From Flammulina velutipes (lineage: Eukaryota > Basidiomycota > Agaricomycetes > Agaricales > Physalacriaceae): 64,000 nucleotides of DNA. Location of the stretch: contig CM022376.1 in the NCBI GenBank assembly GCA_011800155.1, forward strand, positions 248,001-312,000, read 5' to 3'. Under the pieces are notes generated by a model. That model was given only the letters and a program-made list of their open reading frames with translations. It searched no databases and had not been told where the DNA came from. The position numbers and the translations under genes are program-made. Below, piece after piece: positions 24,801 to 36,310 of the stretch. Within the stretch, counting starts at the first letter, position 1. The number at the start of each line of letters is the position of its first letter.

Positions 24801-27800
24801 GCAGTTCTCATAGAGCGAGCGTATCTTGCTAAGTTGCGTGCCATGGACCTTGACTTGGCGGGAGAACGGCAGGTAGAAGATGCGACGATTGACGAGACCA
24901 CATAGACGCTCAGACAACAGTTGGAACATCTGCTGGGCAAGCGGCTTGAGAACTACCATCCGGGCTAGTGTTTCTCCATCTGCGAGTGATGCGGCAACCA
25001 TGGGTGCGATGACAGAAGATTTTCCCTCGCCCATGTTGAGTTGAAGACTGATGCTTTTCCCACTCTCCGGGGAAAACATCTCCTTAGCAACAGCAATCTG
25101 GATATCTCGCGCGCGGAAGTCACTTTCGATCTGGAGGGTAAAGTCTGCGTGAGAATAAGAAGGTAGAAGCAGCCGAGGATGCTCACCTGAACAAGAGCCC
25201 AATCTGGATGTCGCAAAAACAGTGTAGGATCCGCAGGTTGACAATTCGCTGCCTCCCGTTTTAGTTCGTCCATCCTCTCTGCGCCAAATAACAATGCCAA
25301 CCGATCGGCATGCTGGACGTCGAGGATTGCGGAAGATAGTACGGCAAGAGCACTGCGCCAGGTGCTCTCGAGCTTGCCCCATCTAGTTTTCGTCATCTGG
25401 AAGAGCAAAGGTCGTTTCCCAATATTAGGCCACAGACCGCTACTCGACATGATTCGTGTGATAGAAGAAGTTGGTTTGAGGGTGCTCTCCAAAGTGTTGA
25501 GGATTTGTGTAAGACGACCTGCACACTTGGCATGGTGTGAATGGATATCCGATTCCAATGTCTGTTGATGAAGAGCGTGAATTCTAGACCCGACTTGCTG
25601 ATAATGCTCCAGACTCGACCGAACATTGGCTGCGTAGAGGCGCTGGAATTCCGTTGGGCCAGCTGCGACTTTTTTGAGCAGACCATGAAGAGCCCCGACG
25701 GGGTCCCCAGTGCCTGCGGCTCCACTGTCGTTGAGAAGTGTAGGTGGAGTGACGATCAAAATCTGCTCTAGTTCTGGAGGTGGTCGTGATTGCAGAAGTG
25801 TAGAAAGGTGAGACAAAACGAAGGGAAGATGAACAGTATTGTGATTGGGTTGACAAAGGACGTCGGAGGGGGCTTGACTTGGAAAAGCGGGAAGAGAGCC
25901 GGACGAGACGCCAGGTGCAAGGCGGTCAATGCTCTCTGCAAACTCGTAGAGTTCGATGTTTGAACGAGACTTCTGGTATAACTGACAGACCTCCTTCAAA
26001 ATGTCATCAAGGTCGAAGTACGACCTATAGTCATCGTCATGAGGTTGAGGAAGTTGTGTTGGATATACATTTCGGTCCCATTGGCCCATGAGGAAGGAAA
26101 GCAACGAGTTAGAAAGTGCGGCGATTTTTGTTCGGTAATGACACTCGCGACGCCAATGCAACGCTGTGAAATCCTCGTATCTATGTCCCGCTATGTTGAA
26201 CGATGGTGTATCATGCATTGCACGCTTGTGACAATCAATGATACATTTCACGCTTGCCTGGGATGGGGAACGACCAACAGGGAGGTCATATGTTTCTCGT
26301 ATAGGAAGACGCGGGAAGTTGATGCGACGTGAGTGGGCCGCGATGGATACAAAGTAGGGAAGTAGGCGAACGTGAACTGATTCTGGGGATTGGCCAAAAG
26401 CAAAGGCGGTCAAGCTGAATAGGAGCGAGATCCGAGGATGCGAGGGCGTCCGGCACCATTCATACAAGTCGGTCCATGATTTGTTGAAATCACTTTTCGA
26501 AAGCCAAGGCGACGAATAGCGGAATGGAGGATCAGCGGTAGCACGCAAAACGACCTCCTTGCCATTTTCAAAAATTTCGTAAAGGCTCATCCGTGACGAT
26601 GGGCGCGGGAATCGAGAGGCATCCAGGAGATCCACCATAAGGGCAGTAGGATAATGACACGCCTCTTTTTCTGCCTTCACGTTGACTGCCCTACTGACAT
26701 ATTCTGTGTCCGGGTAAGCTTCACTGAAAATAACATAAGGGTGCGGACTATCATCGGAGCAACGGTTAACATACCTCAGCTCAAGGTCATGGAGATTGAT
26801 AAGAGGGAATCGGCTTTCTTGAGCAGTCGCTCGACGCGAAAGCTCGGTTTCGATACAATCAGGATGTGTCGAGGGATAGGCAAAGAGTTCCGCAAGTTGT
26901 TGATTGAACCTCAAGATGCGAGTCGCGAGGAATGCGAATGCAGTGAGCTGGGAACAAGCTGGCGTTTCCTGCGACCAATGGACGGTCTGCATGACCTTCA
27001 TCCCTGGGGGGTAGAATTGCCGTTGCGGTGTAAGGGACATTATCTTTCTGAGCAGGGATACCTCGTTTGGTTTGAGGCTTTGGAACGACGTACAAGAAGC
27101 AGAGCCTAGGAGGTTCAATGCTTCTTCGGTGCCCGTATGGCTCGTAAGCGGATCGGTTAGGGGAAAGCCAGTGAGGGCGTGGAGGAGGACCTTATACAAA
27201 TTCGACCGGAGCGTCCCATCATCTACAAGCATGCCGAGTTGCTCGTTGATGGTGTACACAGTGTACTGGCACGGGAGTTTTGCAACGATGGAGAGTCTAA
27301 CGTGGTCTCCGCACCCCACAGCCGATGTGCGACCGTACGGAATGAGTACACGTCGTTTGGGATGCAGCATGTCGTCCCCTGCAAGACCACGGAGCACTAA
27401 CCTCGACTTCAGCCCAACAAGGGTGCCAAAGCTTTGATCGGGATCGACGAAAGTATCAGGATAGGTTAGGCATCGGAGCGGAATGGAATTGGAGGTGTTG
27501 ACTTTGGTCTGAAAGTCGAGTTGAAATCGTGGCAGTTGAATATCGATGACACTATGTAATGCCGACATGACAAAGAACGACGGATCCTCTATCGGCTTGA
27601 GACGCATTGCGATCATATTGAATGTAGAACTGGCGGGATCGAGCAGTTTTTGTTCACGCGCGCCAAGCATGATCCGGCCACGGAAGTCGAGACACCAGTT
27701 TCGGGGAGATGTCACCCAAAGAGATTCAAGGGGACGGATTTCGACGGTCTGCGTCGCAAGATCAAGCCAGTGCCCTTGGCCATTGACAAGGGGCGTCGGA

Positions 27801-30800
27801 ATATCTCCAAGAAATTTTGAGTGAGGGATGTATTGGAGGCGAGTTTCTTGTCCATTGACAGCGCGTGTCCGAGCCTGGACTACCAAATCCTTGCCCCGAA
27901 GCGAAAAGAAGACCTACGAGAGCGTGAGTACACGTGTTATATTTTCATGAACAATAAACTTACCTCATGTTCAGAGACGTTGACAACAGTTTTGTAATCC
28001 AGTCCGGCTTCACCTGCTGGGATGGCACGAAGGACGGTCTACAAAGTAAAATGAGCTCAACGAAAAAGGGAACGATATAGTTACCTACATTCCCAAATAT
28101 ACGCTGGTATGTTGAATGTCCAGTTACGTCACTTGGAAGGTTTCCGATAGGCTTTCCGTCGACAAGGAGGGTCCCATCCAAGAGATTGACCTGGACATGT
28201 TGCGAGGTGGCCGTTTGACACACAATCCAGCGCTCGTTCGAGTTCGGCATTGCCGTCCATGCCGTTCCATCTTTGTATGCGCCCCAAATGCACCGTATAG
28301 CTGTGTTCAAACCGTGTTGGTCGGCGACGACGGCAGCGACAAGACGAAGCTCTGTCCTTTGGAACATGCGCTCGACACGATCGAGGAGAATTCGGGATGT
28401 AGAGGATGATGTTCGATCGCGCCTCGCCTCCCTGTTGTCCTGCAGGACGAAAGAACAGTGCATAAGAATGGCAACATTGTCAACACCAAGGTCCGCCTGC
28501 TCAGTATCGAAGGAAAGAGCACAGGTCCCTGCGACTTCACGGATATTCGCCTTCGCTGATTCAATATGCTCTTGCGACGTCCTTTCAAGGGAGCTGAGCA
28601 TCGTCTGCAGCCATCCGTAGGATATCTTTCTGCAGCGGGAGAGTATGTCATGAGCCTCAACGAAGTGCTTTTCTGTTGGGGGTAGAGAAGCTAAAATCCG
28701 CACTGTAACTAAGATGATAGTCCGGACAGACGCGATCTCTTGCCAGTTGTCCTGGAATGAGTCCAAGGCATCGGCCATTACGGAGAAGAGTGTGTCGCAA
28801 AAACCCTGGCATTGAAGCTCTACGTGCCACAATGTATCGCAGGAAGGATCTTCGGCGAAAGGGCCGTGCTGCTGAACGGCTTGCGATATGAGAGTGTGGA
28901 CCTCTTGGGAACGAAGGGTAAGGGTGCGCGAAGCAAGTGCCTTGGCGACATTCATCCACTGGACAGAGCTGCCAGCACGCAGACATCCGAACGCGATGAA
29001 CTCGTGAAGGCTCAGATCCTGATGACAGGTATGCTGGCTCACAAGTACTTGATTTTCGGTATGGGTTGTACCGTCGACTGTCCATTGCAGACCTTGATAC
29101 GTGGAAGGGTTCGACGGGAGCTTCTGAGTGCACCATGCTGAAACATCGGCATCATGGGCGCTCAAAGTGCTACCGATGTACGTGGACTTGAGGCTGTCAT
29201 ACAGGCACCAATGTGGTCCGTGATCCAAGCAGACCTTATCGACCGTGGACGGAATATGCTGCATGCGATAGTGCGTATTCAAGAAAGACTTCGTCGAAGA
29301 AGCGAGCGAGATGCGGGTCTGGGTTTCGAAAGAAGAGATGTGCACTTTTGCGTACGATCCAAGATGTTCATACGCATCGGATCTTTGCTCATTCCGGTCG
29401 GTGAAGATGTCATGGAGAATTTGGTACGTCGCTTCGCGCCAGAAAGAGAATGGACCGGGACAGTATAACTCGAAAATCATGACTTGTAGCTGCAACTCCG
29501 AGGAAGGAAGAGGCCATTCGTGCATTTCGATGGTAAGGTTTCGCATAGAACGCTAGTAAAGGACAGGTGTTAGTTAGTCGTTCAGCCAAAAGGAAACAAT
29601 ACACTGACAGATAGCGAGCATTTAGTGCAATACGAATTACAACGTCCATAGTAGTTTGTGCTATGGGATTCGTGATCGAAATCCTTCTGAAGCTTCTCGT
29701 ATTCCACGTTCTTGCGCCCTAGCTCTGCTACCTTCGCCTCACGTTCTTTCCTGGCCCGCTCTTCGATAGCCCGACGCTTGCATGCGAAGTCAGGTGTTTC
29801 ATTATAGTAACGCGAGGCGAAAGATTGCTGCGTCGGGTCACTGAAGACCGATGGCCGTCCGTCACCTGTCGCCCAACGGTTTCGCAAGTACTGTGAAAGG
29901 CTCTTCACCCTGGCGAGCTCGTCCTTCCGGCGCACAAGAAGAGGCTCTAGAAGAGAATGGGGGACCTCTGGAGGGTATTTGGAAATGAGAGGACACTGGG
30001 CAATGGCGATACGATCTAAAGCTACCCAGAGCTCAAGCAGGACAATGATGAGGAGTGACTTTTGTTCCGCATTCCCGTTATAACGACGGTATGCAGTATT
30101 GTAGTAGGTCCCGATGATCGCAAGAAGAAGAGCGGGCGCAGTCGAGTCGGCGAGGTTGCTGTCTGCCCATGACGTCAAGTCATCGCGAACCAAGTCCTCA
30201 AAGTCAGCCAGATTGGTATACGGATCGGCGCGGTCAACGAACGATTCCAAGGTCTTGTTGCGAATGACATGATCCAAGGTAGAATCACGAATGCGCGGAA
30301 ATTGGTGAGGATCGTAAAAGGTTGACGGAGAAAGTTGGGGACGCTCGCTGAGCGCTGCCTGGATGTAAGTCGCTGAGTTGGTGAGGCGAAGATAGGTATC
30401 AGCGTCGAGATCTAATGTCTCTGGTGCCCAGGACATCTTGTAGACGGGGGCATCTGCAGCTTGTGCAGCAAGCCAACGACGAGCCAAAAGATCTTGCATT
30501 GATTGGCATGCCGACGTGACATATGCGAAAACACTGGGATGAGCATCCGCTTTGAGCGTGTCAAGCTTTTGAGCACGACGGGCAAGCTTCTTGCGGATGT
30601 TGTCGAGGGTGGTAGAGTCCAAAAGTTGAGGATGTTTGGTTACGATAGTGGTTGTGATTCTCGCCATCGCAAACAGGATGAACGCCTTGTACTCTATGAT
30701 ATCCGTGAGCGTTGTTTGAAGAGCAACCCGGATGACGAGCCACAGCGATGAGCGCCTCCAAGGTACCGATGCATTGCTCCAAAGAACATCGTCTGCGATG

Positions 30801-31516
30801 CGCTTCTCTACACGGCAGGCAGCATCTACGATCTTGTTACTTTCACCCCCCGTGGCGGCGAGGATCGTCATAAGGAGGTCGGTGATGAAGCGTGGATGGG
30901 CTGTATCACGTATCTCGAGTAGGTTGGAGCCAGCCTTGCGGCTGTGGGCAGCAGAGCCAGGGAGAACATCTTGGTTCATCTGGGCAATGAAGGAGGAAAG
31001 ATGTTCGCGAAACGTGGGATTGTCGAAAACAGTTCTTGGGAAGGATGTAGAGGGACCGGGAAACGTCCAGAGTAGCCTGTTCTCGCAGGCCATGACCCTC
31101 TCGCTGGGCGCGCTGGCTTCAAAAGCTTCCACGACGACGGTCGAGTCGAAGACACGAATGATGATCCCTGCGTTTTGCTTGCGGACGAGTAGAGCGGTAA
31201 CATCTTTGCCAAAGGGTCAATACAGGTCATCGATGAGAAAAAAGGACCTACCGCCAGGCTTCATGCTCTCAAACCTTGCCACAATAGTTTCCGTAGTGTA
31301 GTCCTTCGGTCCATGTACATCGGCGACACCGTTTAGCATGTCGAGGACCACGGGCCATTGGGAGGAAGCAGACTCATGGGCGAAGCTAAGCGCAAATTCC
31401 GCGATGGTCTTTGCAAGTGCGTGGTCCTTGGAGTAGTCTCCGTTTGGCTGCTCGTCCTCTTGAGGGAGCTGCAGAGGCATAAAGACATGGTTGACAATGT
31501 ACTGAGGATTATCCAT
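21842..31516 (-). CDS. Giant DUF6606/DUF3638/DUF3645 protein (3,120 aa)
   Basis: Very large fungal protein often annotated as a putative ubiquitin hydrolase or P-loop protein; its true activity is not established. Seven exons on minus: 31516-31252, 31203-29609, 29552-28089, 28038-27964, 27913-25187, 25130-23177, 23124-21842; every join keeps phase. The N-terminus (YIVNHVFMPLQLPQ) starts a DUF6606-like region. The P-loop-like LNMGEGKSSVIAPM lies at about 2073-2086, opening the DUF3638 region. It is followed by an acidic DILDESDELLHPRYQ box and, near residue 2675, the YLDDAHTRGTDLKLP block. These resemble Walker A, Walker B and a helicase-like motif, suggesting an ATPase core. No signal peptide or membrane segment. 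It is the largest gene in the window, with no partner genes beside it. Confidence 0.93.
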
Positions 31517-32311
31517 AGTCGCTGGACTGGAAGCAGTATCGATTTCAAGATGAAGAATGATAAGGACACGGCTGCAGCAGGGTTAGGGGAGTCCAAAGGT
31601 GGAAAAGATGGCACACCTTTGTTTGTATTTAAACTTCAAAGACACCGGGCGCCTATTGCCCAAGTAACTCTTCCCATCGCGATCCACCACCAGCGCTTGA
31701 GCAAAAATTACGACGTAAAATAACTGCTTCCATGGCAGTCGTCGCGTCTAACAAGAAGAGGTGGAAATGTATATGGTGGCGTAAGGAAAAGAGTTTCCGG
31801 CAATTTCCGGCGAAGTACTGTTCTACTTCAGCAATTCAGTATGTACATGCATTAAAAGGGCTCAGCGCAAGCCATGACAATGACCGTCACTTTCCTTCTA
31901 CCCAAAGACATGTACTATCTTCCGGATCGTCGATTTCATAGATCCTGTCAACGGCCTTCAACAGTGGTATTACGAAAGTACTGGTTTCAGTTGTACGCTA
32001 CATAGCCGTCCTAACTTCCTAAGTACCGTTTAGGAACCACTGAGTGTTTCGTTTCATGAGGCTGAGCCGAAACAAACATTGATAAATAGTGTGGCGAGGT
32101 GCGGCGATGCGTGACTGCCTTTTGAGGGCAAATATTACCAGGTGGCTGTCGCTCGCTAGTCGTACGGATGTGTGATATTTGGTTTGCGGTACTACACCCC
32201 ACTGCAAACTTCTGGCTGTGGGACTGTGTATTTGCATTAAAATGCTGCACGACCTCCAATGTTGAATGAATGCCTTACTGTACATCCCGAGCCGGCCTCT
32301 CGAATGTGCAA
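31517..32311. other. Divergent spacer, no supported gene
   Basis: Promoter region shared by the giant gene (minus) and kinase-like gene A (plus). No conserved box like the one before members B-E was found. Confidence 0.45.
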
Positions 32312-33193
32312 ATGATTTACATATCCTTCTCCTTCTTCGTGCTCCTTCTCTTCAGGGGAGCGACATATGCTCAGTACGTTTCTACACACTGCTCGACATA
32401 TTGTTCAACAAATCATTATTCTTCCACAGGCCTACAAACAATCGCATGCAATTCGAACTACTAAAGACTGTAGAACTCAAGGGTCAAGAGTATCCTCTCG
32501 ATCTCCTTCCAATCTTTGATCAAGGCAGCGCTTCCGATGCCTACCAAATAACGAAGCCGTTCGAGGGCCATTCTGCTATATTAAAAGTTGTTCGAGAGAC
32601 TAGCAAGACTGAGAAAGAAGTGGAGTATCTGAAAAGGGTTAGTGTTTCCTTCATGATTAGTGTTAGCCTTGGAAGATGACATTACGTTGTTAGGTTCGCC
32701 TATTTCTGTACGCAGAAGCCAGTAAAATGGTCACCGGGGCATACTACATTGTTCTCCTAGACCTTTACCCCACATACCAGCCGTTGTATGCCTGGTACAT
32801 GGCCGGGAAAGTGACGAATTTAGATGCGGACATAGTCAAGATGCAACAGGCAGTAAAAACGCACTTGATGCTTGCTGCAACCAAGAGGGGACTACTGTAC
32901 GTCTACCTAGCTTATCCTTGTGACTTCACTCTCACAAACGCGATTCGGAAAGTTACTACGACTTCCACTTCAATAATGTGTTCATCAACGAGAACTTTGA
33001 CGTGGCTGCAGCTATAGACTGGGGTCCACCTGCGGATGGGAAAACTGGTGTTATTCCAATGACAGAGGAAAAGGGGACGGCAGAATATAAATCCAGATTG
33101 GAAAGGTATGAAGCGAAGCTGGAGGAAATCCCAGGGGAATTTAGTATCGATAAATTAGATAAGGAACTGAGAAAGCGTGGCTCAAAATTGTAG
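32312..33193 (+). CDS. Secreted kinase-like protein, member A
   Basis: Four exons: 32312-32373, 32430-32637, 32694-32896, 32953-33193; 237 residues. A signal peptide (1-20, ending ATYAQ) is followed at once by intron 1, as in members B-E. The remainder has a short kinase-like layout: AILKVV (Lys73), an acidic helix (EKEVEYLKR, Glu84/86), YYDFHFNNVF (Asp161, Asn166, the D-x4-N catalytic-loop pattern) and AAIDWGPP (Asp180). This order matches aminoglycoside/choline kinase-like folds, with Tyr in place of the usual His before the Asp. It is shorter than those families (about 300 aa), and a true glycine-rich loop is not clear. If made, it would enter the secretory path; its substrate is unknown. 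Kinase activity is inferred. Confidence 0.72.
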
Positions 33194-33539
33194 TACTTGA
33201 TTGATGATAATTGAATCAAGCTAGTGTAGTAGGCACTCCCTTACGAAAAATTGAAGAATGTTGGAATATTAGAGCTTTAATTACCCCTCGTAGCCGTAGA
33301 TAGAAGAGTACGAAGCCGTCTTACAAGGACACCTAACCGTGGGAATCGCCAATCTATGAAAGTGACAGTCACGGCGACCGTACCTAGCCGTACCTCCTCA
33401 TACCTTTCTTTCTGACCCTCATTACAAAATGCGTTGACGACAACGAGCAGAACAATCGTGTCGACGAGCAGCAGGCAGCACGCGCTGATGGCAATAAATA
33501 CAGTTCGTCTCATTGAATGGCCTTTGTTCGCTTCTAACC
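33194..33539. other. Spacer, no supported gene
   Basis: Upstream region of the Nudix gene; no coding pattern seen. Confidence 0.5.
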
Positions 33540-34383
33540 ATGATGAACAGATTCTTTGCCAATCGAAGGCAGCGACAATCCAATGGCGCGCAGCAGTCAA
33601 CAAGCTCTTCATCTTCACTGCCAATGTCATCGTCGTCTATCGCCCAACAGCAGGTCATTGACCCGTCGACTACAAAGGCCCTCGGCACTCTAGACGAATA
33701 CTCTGCCTTTGAGCTCACGTCTTGGGCCAGCAGTCCGACCATTCCAGACTCTGGATTCGCTTGCGAAGACTTTCGAGTCGGCGCTGGCATGCTCGTTATC
33801 CAGCCGAGCACCGGCAAGGTCGTCCTCTGTTACGACACGAAGCGCAAAAAGTACTTTCTGCCGAAAGGTCGAAAGGACATTGGCGAGTCGCTGGCGCAGG
33901 CGGCTGTGAGGGAAGCGTGCGAGGAGGTGCGTTCGTCAGGCTTCTTCTTTTACCTGCAACTAACCCGCATTGCAGTCGGGATATCAAGTCGAACATTATC
34001 CAACCCACAAGATCCATCAGCAACCACCACCACCATACAAGGAGAACCTCAGCCTTGAGCCAGACATCGAACCCTTCTACGTTAGCACCCGCCGGATGCC
34101 CAAGACTAATGGACAATACTTTACGTTCTGGTATTTGGGCTGTGTCGCTGACGACGCGGTGAGTGTCCAAGATTCTTCGCCCTCCTCGCTTGACTGATTC
34201 GATCCCCAGAAATGGACTCGAGGGACCGGCATGGCAGACGAACAGAGCTACACTGCCAACCTTTACGATGAGGACAAAGCACTAGACTTGTTGAAGGACC
34301 CAAGGATGGCCGAAATCGTGGAGTATGGATATGCTGTATGGGAGGCCTACTGCACTACGGTTGCTGAACTCGATGGAAAATGA
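33540..34383 (+). CDS. Nudix hydrolase
   Basis: Hydrolyses a nucleoside-diphosphate-linked or diphosphoinositol substrate. Three exons: 33540-33926, 33976-34158, 34210-34383; 247 residues. The Nudix box (G-x5-E-x7-REACEE-x-GY) spans about 110-132 and is completed only when exon 1 is spliced to exon 2, which supplies SGY. Just before it is FLPKGRKDIGE, as in diphosphoinositol polyphosphate and diadenosine polyphosphate hydrolases. The first about 55 residues are Ser/Gln-rich and low-complexity. Two ATGs in a row open the frame. Substrate is not determined; cytosolic or nuclear by default. Confidence 0.93.
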
Positions 34384-34683
34384 GATCGATGATTCGGGAT
34401 GTTTTTTTGTGAGTGCAGTCCATAGCTCTTTGGGCCGTACACTGACATTGTCTCCCAGGTTTTTGTATTTCTTTTTATCCTTTTTATCTACTGTCCCGTC
34501 TTCTCAATGAAGAACCCTGGAATTACTACGAACGATGTCGGGTCTGAACGAGGCTTTCCATATCTGGTCCGAGAGCCAACTCTAGTCCAACATCATTCCG
34601 GTGCCTATGAGCAGGCCCAGGTTAAACATGATGCCGAGATGGGCGCTCTCCATCTCTTCTTCTAACCACCAGCAGGATGTTTC

Positions 34684-36310
34684 ATGTCGACGTCTCCTAG
34701 GCGCCTGTCTTCTCGACGATTTTTATCTCGCTCTGCGAGTTAATTTGTTCTCCGCGCCCATCGTCGCATCGAAATGCTAACGCGATACGTCTTCGGGGAG
34801 AACTTCAGATTCGCCCCGTTCTGTATTGTCAAAGCGAGCTCGCCCATTCAGTACATCCCCGACTCGACCTTACCCCAGGAAGCGTTTCGGCCTCACCATC
34901 CCCATCTGCCATCCCAAAACAATTGGTGAGTCCTACTATTTCCGATTATCATCTTTGGTTTTGACTTGCGTAGGCAGATTCGATTTTGAGGACAAGTACC
35001 CGGAGGATCGTATCAACGAGGAGATGTTGTCCAGTGCTCGCGTTTGGAGAGCTAACCTGGACGAATGTGAAGTCTTCGATAATGACATGGTCATCGAGGC
35101 TCGAGACGGCCTAAATCTTCTCCTAGTCTTTGTACGTGTATCGACTCTGTCCTAATTACTTGCACTCACGTCCTTATTAGGCCGGTCTCTTCTCCGCCGT
35201 CCTTGCAACCTTTGTCGCACAAACGTCTCAGGCACTCTCCGCCAACTTCCTCGCCATTTCGACGTCTCTCCTAGTTGAGATTGTCACACTCCAGCGTGCA
35301 CAGATGAACGGCACCTCGGTTGACACCGTACCCTTCGCCAATACGACTTCAAAACCTTCGGGCTTTGACGTCTGGGTCAATGCCCTTTGGTTCACCTGCT
35401 TTACCCCAGTCTTGGGACAGCGTTGATGGCCGATTTGGTCAAGCAGCGGTTACACCAGTACATGTCCATGACATCTGGCACAGCTCGCGATCGCAGCCTT
35501 ATACGGTACTACCGCTTTGATGGCCTCCAAAAGTGGCACATCCTCGTTATCATCGGAACCCTCCCTATTGTCCTCCATGTCGCACTCGGATTGTTCCTGG
35601 CAGGTCGTTCTACAGTGCCTCACCTGGGATGACGGCTGGTGTGGTGAGGATGTTCCGGACGTTACGCTGAACTGCTACGACAACATCCTTCTCACCTACC
35701 ACCTTCACCCTGAAGGCTGGCATGGTGTTCGTGCTGAGTTCTTAACAAGACTGATTGCAGACTTTTGCTCCTCGATCAAGTCGACTCTTATGTTTAGGCT
35801 TTGCGCTTTCAAGGTTTTGAAGGCTATCTTCGAAGAGCATGCAAACATACCAGTACCCTACACGATCCTTTGCGTGTCACCTTTCTTGTCTACCCGGACT
35901 CCAACTTCCCTTTCATCGTCTAACCAATACCTCTACCCCGTGGCCGCCGTGTTCGTAGACCGCTTTACCCACATAAATTCTCCTCGGGCAGTCGTTCTCC
36001 AATTCATGAACGATCTTTGCGCAATTCCGCAACGCCTGTACACGTTATGCCGGGTTTTCGCCTTGGGGGACTTCCAGGAGTCGGTGGGTCAAGCCTGGGA
36101 TGAGCGGGTCAAAGCGCATCTATTTGATTTGGCACGCCTTGACGTCTGGAAGAGCCGAGCGCACTACATGGCTATGGAGCCTCGAGATTGACCATATCTC
36201 TGTCTTGTCGAGAAGGAATTGCAAGACGAGGAGATAATTGCGCAAGTCAAGAAAGCACTGATAACTAGCCTAGCAGTTCTGGATGAATTCTTCACTTCAG
36301 TTGATCTATG
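34684..36310 (+). pseudogene. Broken DUF6535 gene copy
   Basis: Diverged copy of the intact gene at 59900-63118. The start (ATG 34684, MSTSPRRLSSRR) runs into a TAA after the shared SRSAS segment. The DUF6535 part follows (RFDFEDKYPEDRINEEM, then AGLFSAVLATFVAQTSQ). A one-base loss near 35395-35430, relative to the TGG TTT ACA stretch of the intact copy, shifts the frame. The copy then jumps from LFLAG (about 35605) to a segment matching the distal part of the intact protein, so about 1.2 kb is deleted. The conserved PRDWAYLRL has become PRD followed by TGA at 36189. At least four separate lesions make it clearly non-functional. Confidence 0.88.
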
